64,000 nt of DNA. Source: an uncultured Eubacteriales bacterium (GTDB taxonomy: Bacteria; Bacillota; Clostridia; Oscillospirales; CAG-272). Below, in pieces: positions 8,663 to 16,587 of the stretch. The position numbers and the translations under genes were made by a program. The DNA is taken from contig URDX01000008.1 of assembly GCA_900546695.1 (NCBI GenBank), positions 1 to 64,000 on the forward strand, in the 5' to 3' direction. The notes beneath the pieces are model-generated. The model made no database searches, was not told where the DNA came from, and saw only the letters and a program-made list of their open reading frames with translations. The first letter of the stretch is position 1. The number at the start of each line of letters is the position of its first letter.

Positions 8663-9751
8663 ATGATAAGACTTGCGGTAATCGGCAGAAATTTTGTCGT
8701 TGACAGCATGATAGAGGCTATGAAGCACGTGCCCGAGCTCGAGCTTTGCGGTATCTGCTCACGCAGTGAGGAGGGTGCACGCGAGTTCGGCGAGCGGTAC
8801 GGCATCGACCCCGCACACAGATATGTCGGTATTCATGCGCTCGCACGCGCAAAGGATATCGACGCGGTATATATCGCAACTCCCAACACCGTACACGCCG
8901 CGCAGACGGTCGCGATGCTCGAGTCGGGCAAGCATGTGCTCGTAGAGAAGCCTGCCGCCGTTTCCGCAAAGGAGCTCGGACATATGACCGCAGCCTCCAA
9001 GCGCAACGGCAAGATTCTCATGGAGGCTATGATGCCGCTGTACACCCCCGCCTTTGCGGTCGCAAAGCGGCTGATACGAAACATCGCCCCCGTTCGCTGC
9101 GCTACGCTCTCATACAGACAGTATTCCTCGCGCTATGACGCGCTGAAGCAGGGCAGGGTCGAAAACGCCTTTAATCCCGAGCTCGGCGGCGGAGCGCTGA
9201 CCGACCTCGGCGTTTACTGCGCCGCTGTCGCGGAGGGGCTGTTCGGCACCCCGCGCCGTATCGGAGCGGAGGCTATGTTCCTCGAAACGGGCGTTGACGG
9301 ACTCGGCTCCGCCTCGCTTATGTACAACGGTATGGTGGCGGACCTGACATATTCAAAGATTTGCGACGGCGCCCGCGGTGCGGAGATATGCGGCGAGGAG
9401 GGCATTATAACGCTCGACTCGGTTTCGCGCCCGCGCTATGTAACGCTGCGTCTGCGCTCGGGCGGGATGCACCGATATGACGGCGACCGCCTCGACCTCG
9501 ACCGCTTTGATATCAAGCGCATTGACGATGCCGCTCTCGCTTCGATAGAGCTCGACGCAGAGGGGCATACCCTGTCCGACGCGGTTCAGCCGCTGCCGAC
9601 CATGACGCATGAGCTGCGGCATTTCGTGCACCTTGTCGAGCACGGCTCGGTGCAGCTCGCGGGCTTTGATCTCGCGCATACCGAGGGCGTTGCGGCAATA
9701 CTCGACGGCATCGCGCATTGCTGCGATATAAAGCACGGCGCAAAGAAATAA
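8663..9751 (+). CDS. Gfo/Idh/MocA family NAD(P)-dependent oxidoreductase
   Basis: A two-domain dehydrogenase acting on sugars, inositols or related cyclic compounds; the substrate is not identifiable. An N-terminal Rossmann fold begins at IRLAVIGRNFVVDSM (the glycine-rich turn is degenerate compared with the usual GxGxxG). The cofactor/catalytic motif is VLVEKPAAVSAKEL, with the EKP lysine present, and the C-terminal alpha/beta domain includes GGGALTDLGVYC. It has 362 residues. ATG 8663 is chosen because GGAGGT at 8647-8652 is upstream and the Rossmann fold begins directly; the frame is open upstream but overlaps the aminotransferase. It forms the third gene of the lrp operon. Confidence 0.85.
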   Translation: MIRLAVIGRNFVVDSMIEAMKHVPELELCGICSRSEEGAREFGERYGIDPAHRYVGIHALARAKDIDAVYIATPNTVHAAQTVAMLESGKHVLVEKPAAVSAKELGHMTAASKRNGKILMEAMMPLYTPAFAVAKRLIRNIAPVRCATLSYRQYSSRYDALKQGRVENAFNPELGGGALTDLGVYCAAVAEGLFGTPRRIGAEAMFLETGVDGLGSASLMYNGMVADLTYSKICDGARGAEICGEEGIITLDSVSRPRYVTLRLRSGGMHRYDGDRLDLDRFDIKRIDDAALASIELDAEGHTLSDAVQPLPTMTHELRHFVHLVEHGSVQLAGFDLAHTEGVAAILDGIAHCCDIKHGAKK

Positions 9752-10199
9752 GCTGCTTTGAATTAGGTGCGTTGCGGCGGGCAAAGAAAGGATTAGCCTG
9801 TCGCGGCGGCTCTGAGCAAAGCAATATTTCGGCAATGTAAATCCCGAGCAAAAATTAATTTGTCATTTAACGCAGATCCCGACACACGTGCGGAGAACGG
9901 TATTCTTTATGTCGGCATTGAGCGTTTCCTGCTTGACGAGACTGCGGTCGATATCTGAGGATAGCGGTTCCGTGCTCTGTTTTCTCGTCTTTTCGACCTG
10001 ACTTTCGGTACATCCGTATCGGTCTGTTTTCCCCGCTGCGCGCTCGGGCTTTCATGCTTCGACTGCGCGGCGGGGATTTTTGCGTTATATGACCGCGCTG
10101 ATTCAGCGGCGCTTCGGTCGACGGCATCCGACGTTTTGAATGAATGTCGCCCGCGGAGAGGAAAAAGGCGCTTTTGTTTTACGGGGCGGCGTGCGGACG
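9752..10199. other. Long intergenic region before spoIIID
   Basis: No gene is supported. It holds a hairpin terminator (10031-10081) and, directly after the region, the sigma-E-like promoter of spoIIID. An in-frame ATG at 10144 upstream of spoIIID exists, but the encoded stretch has no SpoIIID similarity. Confidence 0.5.
10031..10081 (+). terminator. Hairpin terminator upstream of spoIIID
   Basis: CCCCGCTGCGC at 10031-10041 pairs with GCGCGGCGGGG at 10065-10075 (one wobble), followed by ATTTTT. The loop is 23 bases. It probably ends transcription from the lrp operon side. Confidence 0.6.
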
Positions 10200-10228
10200 G
10201 AATATTCACCGACCGTGTGAAATAGAAT
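10200..10228 (+). promoter_or_regulatory. Candidate sigma-E sporulation promoter of spoIIID
   Basis: GAATATT at 10200-10206 fits the sigma-E -35 consensus (KMATATT), and AATAGAAT at 10221-10228 fits six of eight positions of the -10 consensus (CATACAHT), with a 14-base spacer. spoIIID is a known sigma-E target. The -10 box overlaps an imperfect inverted repeat (GTGTGAAATAG ... CTATTCACAC) that may serve as an operator or a leader hairpin. Confidence 0.6.
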
Positions 10229-10269
10229 GTAGCGTAAACACTATTCACACAAATGAGGTCGGTGATTGT

Positions 10270-10761
10270 ATGCATAGCGAGAAAAAGGAGAGGTGCGAGG
10301 AGTTCGGCGAATATCTCGTGCTTCACGGCGCTACGGTGCGCGAGGCGGCGCGGTATTTCGGAATGAGCAAAAGCACGGTACATAAGGATGTTACCACCGC
10401 GCTCAGATATAAAAACCCCGCCCTTGCCGACGAGGTCGCGGCGCTGCTCGGAAGAAACAAGGCGCAGCGGCATCTGCGGGGCGGGGAGGCGACGAGAAAA
10501 AGATATGCAGAGGAGCGCGAGCGACGCAGACTCGTCGGCGAAAAGACGGTCAAACGCAGCGGCGAAAAGGCGGTCAAGCGCGGTTGCGGAAATGCTGTCG
10601 CGCATGACGGCGGAAAGCTCGTCGGCGGAAGCAAGGAAAAATCGCTCGGGCGAAGTAATAATAAATCGCTCGGGCAAAGCAGCGAAAAAAAGATCCGAAA
10701 AGACAGCGGAGCATCGGTCGGACGGGGCGGCGCGAAAAAAGGAGGCGGCAGACGGGGATGA
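10270..10761 (+). CDS. spoIIID: SpoIIID-type sporulation regulator with basic C-terminal extension
   Basis: DNA-binding regulator of mother-cell gene expression in endospore formation. Residues 1-80 match SpoIIID: a helix-turn-helix at about 22-44 with MSKSTVHKD, followed by NPALADEV and the conserved HLRGGEATRKRY at 68-79. SpoIIID normally ends soon after this point at about 85-95 residues; here a further 80 residues follow, rich in Lys, Arg, Gly and Ser with repeats such as KAVKRG, KSLGRS and KSLGQS, ending in GGGRRG. GAGGT stands about ten bases before ATG 10270; the upstream in-frame ATG at 10144 is rejected because the added part has no similarity. The stop overlaps the glycogen synthase start (ATGA), so the two are translationally coupled. 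Confidence 0.9.
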   Translation: MHSEKKERCEEFGEYLVLHGATVREAARYFGMSKSTVHKDVTTALRYKNPALADEVAALLGRNKAQRHLRGGEATRKRYAEERERRRLVGEKTVKRSGEKAVKRGCGNAVAHDGGKLVGGSKEKSLGRSNNKSLGQSSEKKIRKDSGASVGRGGAKKGGGRRG

Positions 10762-12263
10762 GCAGCGAAAAGGTCGAAAAAATCGCAGCGGTCGCGGGCG
10801 GAGAAGAGAGCGCGGCTGCGGAGAAGCTTAAGGTACTGTATGCCACATCGGAGCTTGCACCGTACGCATATACGGGCGGACTCGGCGATGTTTCGGCATC
10901 GCTGCCGCCGCGGCTCGGCAGACTCGGGGCGGAGATGCGCGTCGTGCTGCCGTGCTATCGGGGCATCCGCGAGCGGCTCGGCGACCGCCTGCACAGCGCG
11001 GCGGAGTTTACGGTCGGGCTGTCATGGCGGCGGCAGGACTGCGAGGTGCTTGAAGCGGAGATGGACGGCTACATTCTCTATCTCATCCGCTGTGACTATT
11101 ATTTCGGCAGAGGCGCGCTGTACGGCTATTATGACGATGCGGAGCGCTTTGCCTTTTTCTCGCTTGCGCTGCTTGAAATGATGGAGCGGGTCGGGTATTT
11201 TCCCGATGTGCTGCACACGGGTGAATGGCAGTGCGCCGCGGCGCAGGTGTATCTGAGCCGTCGCTTTCGCGGGATAAGAGCGGGTTATGACGGCATACGG
11301 GGCGTTCATACCGTCCACAATATCGAGTATCAGGGGCGGTTTTCCGAGCGGGCGCTCGGCGATGTTTTCGGGCTTGAGGACGCTGCTGATCTGCTCGAAT
11401 ACGGCGGCGGGATAAACCTGACGCGCGGCGCGGTGCTGTGCGCGGATGCGGTAACGACGGTCAGCCGCGGCAGCCTTGACGATATGCTCGCGCCCGGCGG
11501 CGGGGCGGGACTCGGCGAGCTGCTGCGCGAAAATCGCGGAAAGCTGTTTGGCATAACAAACGGAATTGATGAAGAGCTGTTCGACCCTTCCACCGATATC
11601 GTGCTGCCCTGCCGTTATTCGGCTGCCGATATGGGCGGAAAAATGTGCTGTAAGGCGGAGCTGCAGCGGCTGCTCGGGCTCGGTGACAGACTCGATGTTC
11701 CGCTGTTTGCGGTCGTTTCGCGACTGACCGAGCAGAAGGGCATCGGGCTGCTGCTCAGCATACTGCCCGAGCTCGTAGAGCGCGATATCCAGATAGCGGT
11801 GCAGGGCACGGGCGACGGAGAATACGAGCTCGATCTGCGGGATGCTGCGCGCCGTTTTCCCGGAAAGATAGCGTCGGTGCTGCGCTTTGACCCCGAGCTC
11901 GCCCACCTGATATATGCAGGCGCGGATGCGTTCATCATGCCGTCGCGCAGCGAGCAGTGCGGGCTCTCGCAGATGATAGCCTCGCGCTACGGCACAGTGC
12001 CTATCGTGCATTCGGTCGGCGGTCTGCGCGAGACCGTGCGTGACTATGATGAGGGCGGGGGAGACGGCGACGGCTTTGCTTTTGAGGGCTTTTCGGGTGA
12101 AGCGCTGCTCGGCGCAGTTGCGCGCGCAGAGCGCCTTTTCCGACGTGACCGCGCGGCTTTTACCGCTCTCGGTCAGCGCATAATGCAGCGTGATTTTTCA
12201 TGGCATAGCTCCGCCGAACGGTATATGCAGGTGTATCGCAGGGTAGTGCAGAACGAACGCTGA
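10758..12263 (+). CDS. glgA: Divergent GT5 glycogen synthase (ADP-glucose type)
   Basis: Transfers glucose from ADP-glucose to the growing alpha-1,4-glucan. The 501-residue protein has the GT5 catalytic N-domain (ATSELAPYAYTGGLGDV, VHNIEYQGRFSERALG) and the GT1-like C-domain (VVSRLTEQKGIGLLL with the conserved Arg and Lys, then PSRSEQCGLSQMIASRYG, VHSVGGLRETV). Two usual signatures are altered: the KTGGLGDV motif reads YTGGLGDV, so the substrate-binding lysine is Tyr38, and the usual HDW motif reads GEW. A charged leader of about 24 residues precedes the domain. The ATG lies in the spoIIID stop (four-base overlap), so expression is expected in the mother cell during sporulation, possibly for glycogen storage. 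Activity toward ADP-glucose is not assured. Confidence 0.8.
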   Translation: MSSEKVEKIAAVAGGEESAAAEKLKVLYATSELAPYAYTGGLGDVSASLPPRLGRLGAEMRVVLPCYRGIRERLGDRLHSAAEFTVGLSWRRQDCEVLEAEMDGYILYLIRCDYYFGRGALYGYYDDAERFAFFSLALLEMMERVGYFPDVLHTGEWQCAAAQVYLSRRFRGIRAGYDGIRGVHTVHNIEYQGRFSERALGDVFGLEDAADLLEYGGGINLTRGAVLCADAVTTVSRGSLDDMLAPGGGAGLGELLRENRGKLFGITNGIDEELFDPSTDIVLPCRYSAADMGGKMCCKAELQRLLGLGDRLDVPLFAVVSRLTEQKGIGLLLSILPELVERDIQIAVQGTGDGEYELDLRDAARRFPGKIASVLRFDPELAHLIYAGADAFIMPSRSEQCGLSQMIASRYGTVPIVHSVGGLRETVRDYDEGGGDGDGFAFEGFSGEALLGAVARAERLFRRDRAAFTALGQRIMQRDFSWHSSAERYMQVYRRVVQNER

Positions 12264-12314
12264 AAAGGGGATGTTAAAAAAACTTGGACATTTTTACCTA
12301 TCACCCTGAAATTA

Positions 12315-12352
12315 AAGGGAGCTGTCGGAAAATGCTTTCCGACAGCTCCTTC
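12315..12352. terminator. Bidirectional terminator between glgA and the lipoprotein locus
   Basis: A perfect 14-base stem, GGAGCTGTCGGAAA at 12318-12331 and its complement at 12336-12349, with a four-base loop. It lies 55 bases after glgA and downstream of the minus-strand lipoprotein and peptidase remnant. Runs of T flank it only loosely on both strands. Confidence 0.75.
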
Positions 12353-12369
12353 TTAGCTCAGTGCTTGTC

Positions 12370-12615
12370 TTACGTATCTTTTCTCATTGTGCCGCTTTCG
12401 ATGGCTTTTATTGTTTTTCCCTCGATATTGTCGATTGACCATCCCTTTGCAATATCAATTCCCCGATGTGGTGTAGGACTACTTGATGAAACTTCGTTAA
12501 AAAACATGCTAATGTTTCCGTTATCGGTATCAGATCTTAGTATAATATTATCAATAGGCAAACCAAAGCTGTTACTGTTGCTGAGTGTAGATGCCGTATT
12601 ATTTGCAGTTATATT
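12370..12615 (-). pseudogene. Remnant of an M23 (LytM) peptidase domain
   Basis: Directly after the lipoprotein stop codon the same minus-strand frame stays open for 82 codons. The translation contains SFGLPID and later PHRGIDIAKGW followed by GKTIKAIESGTM. This matches the start of an M23 metallopeptidase domain: the SGFG strand, HxGIDI with the first zinc residues, then GxPVxAAxxGTV. The sequence ends just after that strand, before the second zinc motif (HxH), where the hairpin at 12315-12352 begins, so the domain is truncated and cannot be active. Start and ribosome site are lacking apart from an internal ATG at 12561. It may be a decayed gene, or a once-fused C-terminal domain cut off by the TAA at 12616. 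Confidence 0.55.
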
Positions 12616-13116
12616 TTATTCGGGCTCAAGCAGGGACACGACTGTATACTCGGCGTAAAGCCCTTCTCCGTGAAAAATCTGAACGCGCATCCCTTCCTTG
12701 AAATAACCTTCGGTTATCTCGTTGCCTTCATAGAATACTTTGATTCCATCGTGAGAAAATGTTTTTACATCGAAAATCAGTCCCTCGACCTTCCAGTTTG
12801 TATAGACCCCGTCGATGGTTTTATCCTTTTCGTTAAATGTGTAGTAAACACTATGTATACAGTTATCGTTACTGTCGGTCGTAATTACGGTTGTTTCGTT
12901 GGATTGGAAAGTGCTTTCATTTTCGGTATCGGGCGCGGTGGTTTCAACGGTGGTTTCAACGGTCGTTTCGGCGGTGGTTTCGGGTGCTGTAGTGGTGACA
13001 GCGGTAGTCTCCGCCGTCGTCTCATCTGCGGTCTTATCTTCGCCGCAGGCGGTCATGCCGATGCACAGTCCGAGTGCAAGGGCGGAGGTTAAAATTCTTT
13101 CGATTTGCATTTTCAT
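12616..13116 (-). CDS. Putative lipoprotein with Glu-Thr-Thr repeats
   Basis: A 166-residue secreted lipoprotein of unknown function. The N-terminus is a lipoprotein signal: a short basic start, a hydrophobic core and the lipobox GMTAC, so the cysteine at residue 24 would be lipid-modified and anchor the protein to the membrane. Residues 30-75 are a Thr/Glu-rich linker with ETTAETT and ETTVETT repeats, typical of wall-spanning stalks. The C-terminal 90 residues form a small globular domain with VYYTFNEKDKTIDGVYTNWK and end in LLEPE; no family was recognised. AAGGAG sits six bases before ATG 13116. A 44-base tandem repeat lies upstream, and the reading frame continues after the stop into a peptidase remnant. 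Confidence 0.75.
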   Translation of the reverse strand: MKMQIERILTSALALGLCIGMTACGEDKTADETTAETTAVTTTAPETTAETTVETTVETTAPDTENESTFQSNETTVITTDSNDNCIHSVYYTFNEKDKTIDGVYTNWKVEGLIFDVKTFSHDGIKVFYEGNEITEGYFKEGMRVQIFHGEGLYAEYTVVSLLEPE

Positions 13117-13150
13117 AATGCGCTCCTTCGGGGCAGAGTTCCATCCAGTA

Positions 13151-13238
13151 GTGTTAAAGCGATATTCGTCGGTTGCGATGCGCTGTGCGCGTAGGTGTTA
13201 AAGCGATATTTGTCGGCGGTGGTGTGGCGTGCGCGCTG
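13151..13238. repeat. Tandem 44-base repeat, two copies
   Basis: Copies begin at 13151 and 13195. The first 22 bases differ at one position (core TTAAAGCGATATT, then YGTCGG); the rest is less similar. It lies 35-120 bases upstream of the lipoprotein start on its coding strand, in a position where operator sites would be expected. Confidence 0.7.
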
Positions 13239-13327
13239 CTGCAGGTCTCCTTTCTTTGCCTGTGAATGTCAACATGTATCGGTGCGATATCAAATCTCGG
13301 TCAATTTCTTGATTCGGCGGGGAAAGC

Positions 13328-13365
13328 AAAAAGGCGAGGTGAGCCTGTGCTCTCCTCGCCTTTTT
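13328..13365. terminator. Bidirectional terminator after the beta-helix gene
   Basis: AAAAAGGCGAGG at 13328-13339 and CCTCGCCTTTTT at 13354-13365 form a perfect 12-base stem with a 14-base loop, with U-tracts in both directions. It lies 67 bases past the stop of the minus-strand beta-helix gene. Confidence 0.85.
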
Positions 13366-13432
13366 GGCTCGCTGTGAAAAGCGAGGCGCTTACCGCAGTA
13401 TTATGCAGCAACTTGTAGGTGTGCTGTATTCG

Positions 13433-15598
13433 TTATTTGCCGACGCCGACGCGGTCGACATCGCAGTAGGTGAATCCGGGGATGACCTCATATATCCTTG
13501 TATCGTCGGTAAGGCGGTAGTCTCTCTCGTCGAGATTTTTAAGGGCAATGCTGCTGAGCGGGAGCTCGTAGTTATCGCGGAAATTAACGATACGGCTTAC
13601 GACGTTGGAGATGTAGTTTTTCTTATCGGATATCGAGAAAACGTTGTTTCTGACTCTCGAATCGCCGTAGGAGTAAGCGGTAAAGCGGTCGTCGAGGTGG
13701 TAGCAGTTTGTGGTCTTGATCAGCATTACCCAAGGGTTCAGATAAGCCCAGCGCTCGGTGCCGTAGCCGGGGTTGTTCTTTTCGAGGAGCAGATACTCCC
13801 AGAACATGCCGTTCGGATAGGTTCCGATGTTGCCCGTGCCGTCTTCGAGCAGACCGTTCCAGCCTGTATACTCGCTTGTTATCTTATAGTAGTTTCCGCT
13901 GTGGAACTGATATACGGAGTTGATGAAGAGGTTATCGCATATCTCGTTGTCGGGACCGCCGCTGAGCAGACCGCAGCCGTCGACGTTCTCGATGATGTTG
14001 GAGTAGACCTGCATTCCGCCGCTGCCCGCGTCGAGATATATGCCGTTCGGGTTGAAGAATTCACCCTCGTTGTTGATTATATTGCGAACGATATTGTCAT
14101 GAATTCTTGTGCCGCCCGAGTTGATGGTCGCGTCATAGATATACAGCGCGCCCGCGTCGGACGAATCGTAGCAGAGGTTTTCAAAAAGATTATAGGCGAC
14201 CTCGATGTTTGTGCCGATATAGGACATGCCGAGGTGCGGCGCGTCGTATATCTCGTTGTTCAGCGCGCGTGAGCCGAGACACTGGAGCGACAGACCGGGG
14301 TTATAGATGCGGTCAAGCTCCTCGAATGCGTGTATCTTGCAGTTTGATACCTGACTGTCGGTGAATATATTAGCTCGGCTGACTTCCTTATCGACTCCGA
14401 TACGGATGCCGTAGCCGCCGATGTTGTATACCTCGCAGCCGTCGATGAGAATGCGGTTGCCTTTTGCGTCGACGGCGTTTCTGCCGATGCAGAGGACGCG
14501 GCAGTCGGATACGGTGATATCATCGCCCGTCAGCTTCAGCGCGTCGAGCATCGTTCCGCGGAAGGTAAGACCCGAGAAGGTGATATTCGATGCGGTCGAC
14601 TCGACCATTCTCGTGCAGAGCGACTGACCGATGGTAACGCCGCTCTCCTGCCATCCGTCGGGCAGATATATGTAGAGCATTCCGCTGCCGCGGTCGATGT
14701 AGTACTCCATGGGCGCGTCGAGCTCTTCGGGTACGTTGTAGAAGGCGTAGCGCGCATGCTGTCTGACTCTGCCGTAGTCGCCGTTTGTAGGCTTATAGAC
14801 AACGTATCCCGTGTCATTGTCGATGCCCAGAACCTCAGTACTCGACTGTATCCAGTCGATGGGGAAGAAGCCGCTCATTCTTGCGTTCTTCAGCGACTCC
14901 TCCGACCATGTTGCGGCTCTGCCCGACTCATCGAGAAAGCTGTAGAATTCCTCGTCCGCGTTGTCCTTTGTTACGTTTGCGAGAACGTAGTTGCTCTCGC
15001 TGTTCGAGCGGTTGAGATTGGGGTAACGCGCCTGCGTGCAGCGAACGTCTCCGACATAGATGCGGTTATCGGGCAGCACGGCGTTATGTATGCCCTTGCG
15101 GTCGTAGCGGGTGTAGTCTAATCCGTCTGCGGCAAGGTCGTAGGCAAGGACCTTATCCTTTGATTCTGCGGGGAGCAGAGAGCTGAATGCCGCATCGGGC
15201 TTTGTGAATTTCTCGGGGTCGAGCGTTGCAGCGCCCGTAAATACGGGGGTCTCGCCCTCGTATGCCGTGTAGGCTACCGAAAAGCCGTCGCTTCCGCCGT
15301 CTTCAGCCGTCAGCTTGAAGGTGTCGCTGCGTTTGTATTCGCCGCCGCGGATAATGACCTGCGCGCCCGAATACTGCTCGCGCGGCAGTGCACGTACGGC
15401 ATCTCTCGCCGCCTCAAGTGTGGCAAGCGGCGCTTCCTCTGTTCCCGCTGCGGTGTCGTCACCCGTCGCAGAAACGTATATGCGGGCGAGCGGCAACTCT
15501 CCCTCGGCAAAGACCGTAAGCGATGCCGGGACTGTCAGCAATGCGAGCGCAAGCGCCGAGACCTTGCGTATCGCGTTTGACGAAAATGTGATTTTCAT
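13433..15598 (-). CDS. Secreted right-handed parallel beta-helix protein (pectate-lyase-like)
   Basis: A 721-residue extracellular protein, probably a polysaccharide lyase or hydrolase; the substrate is unknown. A signal peptide (residues 1-30, MKITFSSNAIRKV then a hydrophobic core ending VFA) precedes the module that opens with IYVSATGDDTAAGTEEAPLA and QVIIRGGEYKRSDTFKL, the usual entry to beta-helix carbohydrate enzymes. The middle holds successive helix turns with Asn/Gly/Ile ladders, for example NITFSGLTFRGTML, ITVSDCRVLCIGRNAV, NRILIDGCEVYNIGGYGI and MQVYSNIIENVDGCGL. ATG 15598 is chosen because AAAGGAG lies upstream and the signal peptide starts there; the frame is open 27 codons further upstream through the promoter. 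It has its own promoter and terminator and is probably monocistronic. Confidence 0.8.
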   Translation of the reverse strand: MKITFSSNAIRKVSALALALLTVPASLTVFAEGELPLARIYVSATGDDTAAGTEEAPLATLEAARDAVRALPREQYSGAQVIIRGGEYKRSDTFKLTAEDGGSDGFSVAYTAYEGETPVFTGAATLDPEKFTKPDAAFSSLLPAESKDKVLAYDLAADGLDYTRYDRKGIHNAVLPDNRIYVGDVRCTQARYPNLNRSNSESNYVLANVTKDNADEEFYSFLDESGRAATWSEESLKNARMSGFFPIDWIQSSTEVLGIDNDTGYVVYKPTNGDYGRVRQHARYAFYNVPEELDAPMEYYIDRGSGMLYIYLPDGWQESGVTIGQSLCTRMVESTASNITFSGLTFRGTMLDALKLTGDDITVSDCRVLCIGRNAVDAKGNRILIDGCEVYNIGGYGIRIGVDKEVSRANIFTDSQVSNCKIHAFEELDRIYNPGLSLQCLGSRALNNEIYDAPHLGMSYIGTNIEVAYNLFENLCYDSSDAGALYIYDATINSGGTRIHDNIVRNIINNEGEFFNPNGIYLDAGSGGMQVYSNIIENVDGCGLLSGGPDNEICDNLFINSVYQFHSGNYYKITSEYTGWNGLLEDGTGNIGTYPNGMFWEYLLLEKNNPGYGTERWAYLNPWVMLIKTTNCYHLDDRFTAYSYGDSRVRNNVFSISDKKNYISNVVSRIVNFRDNYELPLSSIALKNLDERDYRLTDDTRIYEVIPGFTYCDVDRVGVGK

Positions 15599-15679
15599 GG
15601 TTGTACTACTCCTTTTGCAGTGCTGTTTGAACGGTGAGAATGCAACGGTTCGGCATCCTGCTTTGTTTACTATATACAT

Positions 15680-15708
15680 AGTTTAACATGTCGAATTAAA
15701 TTTGTCAA
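15680..15708 (-). promoter_or_regulatory. Sigma-A promoter of the beta-helix gene
   Basis: On the minus strand TTGACA (15708-15703), a 17-base spacer and TAAACT (15685-15680), about 80 bases upstream of the start codon, in an AT-rich patch. Confidence 0.7.
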
Positions 15709-15773
15709 CAAAAACGCAATAATTTGCTGCAAAAGCAAACCCTTCGGAGATATACAAAGAGCCCGGTGAAGAT

Positions 15774-15817
15774 AAAAAAGAAAAGCAGCCTCGGGGTGAG
15801 TGACCGAGTCTGCTTTT
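15774..15817 (-). terminator. Terminator of rpsT
   Basis: On the minus strand AAAAGCAGACTCGG pairs with CCGAGGCTGCTTTT (one mismatch) and is followed by CTTTTTT. It starts 32 bases after the rpsT stop. Confidence 0.85.
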
Positions 15818-15848
15818 CCGATTTCGAAATCGTCTGAACCTATCAGTT

Positions 15849-16112
15849 TCAGTTCAGCTTATTGAGAGCGAGAGTGAACTGGCTCTTCTTTCTTGCAGCC
15901 TTATTCTTATGAATAGTGCCGTTTGCCACAGCCTTATCAATGATCTTGACTGCTGCCTTATATGTGTCGGCTGCTGCTGCCTTATCGCCGGCTGCGATAG
16001 CTGCCTCATACTTTTTGATCGTGGTCTTCATATCCGACTTGAACATCTTGTTCTGAAGAGTCTTAGTCGCGGTTACGAGCACACGCTTCTTAGCGGATTT
16101 AATGTTCGGCAA
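15849..16112 (-). CDS. rpsT: 30S ribosomal protein S20
   Basis: Small-subunit protein that binds 16S rRNA. The 87-residue product begins PNIKSAKKRVLVTATKT and has the expected helical, lysine-rich composition, ending KKSQFTLALNKLN. The start is TTG 16112: it directly precedes the conserved PNIKSAKKR and lies six bases after a full AAGGAGGTG site; an ATG at 16166 would add 18 non-conserved residues. A UUG start is also found in Escherichia coli rpsT, where it is part of autoregulation by S20. The gene has its own promoter and terminator. Confidence 0.95.
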   Translation of the reverse strand: MPNIKSAKKRVLVTATKTLQNKMFKSDMKTTIKKYEAAIAAGDKAAAADTYKAAVKIIDKAVANGTIHKNKAARKKSQFTLALNKLN

Positions 16113-16213
16113 GTTTTTCACCTCCTTCAAGATTTGTACGGGTGAGCGTACATGGCGGCGCTGCATGTCCGCGGACGTTTGGACAGCGGTGCGCCGATTG
16201 CAATTACCGCTAT

Positions 16214-16242
16214 ATTATATCACTATGCATTCGGTTTTGCAA
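16214..16242 (-). promoter_or_regulatory. Sigma-A promoter of rpsT
   Basis: Minus strand TTGCAA (16242-16237), 17-base spacer, TATAAT (16219-16214) with an upstream TGA giving an extended -10. The leader to the TTG start is about 95 bases. Confidence 0.75.
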
Positions 16243-16558
16243 GAGCTTTTTTTATTTTCTTTCTTGTTTTTTAAAAAATATCCCGAAAATGCGGCGGATG
16301 CGCGCAGATAATATGCCGCGCGGGGGGCGCGGCGGACGGATTCGCGTGTTGGGTCTGTGCATACGTCGGGCGCGTGCAGTGGGCATGCGGGCTCGCATGT
16401 CGGGACGGTGCATACGGCAGATGCGCGCTGCGGGGTGCTTAAAACGGTGTTTTTCGGCGCTGCGGAGGGGTGTTGTATGCATATGTTAATCAATTGTTAA
16501 ATAAATAAAAATTTTAATTTACAATTAGTGAAAACGCGCCGCTTTACGAAAAAAAGGC

Positions 16559-16587
16559 TTGACAGATCGAGCGTGTTGTGATATCAT
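16559..16587 (+). promoter_or_regulatory. Sigma-A promoter of rpoBC
   Basis: TTGACA at 16559-16564, 17-base spacer, TATCAT at 16582-16587. Transcription would begin near 16594, leaving a leader of about 388 bases before rpoB. Confidence 0.8.

Larger units (their letters stand above)
13117..13432. other. Intergenic region upstream of the lipoprotein gene
   Basis: Contains a tandem pair of 44-base repeats (13151-13238) and a strong hairpin (13328-13365) that terminates the beta-helix gene. TTGACC occurs on the minus strand about 190 bases upstream of the lipoprotein start but without a good -10 partner. No gene is seen. Confidence 0.5.

Noticed and set aside
13364..14272. Plus-strand frame of 302 codons inside the beta-helix gene
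   Set aside because: It is antisense to a well-supported secreted protein and shows no motif.
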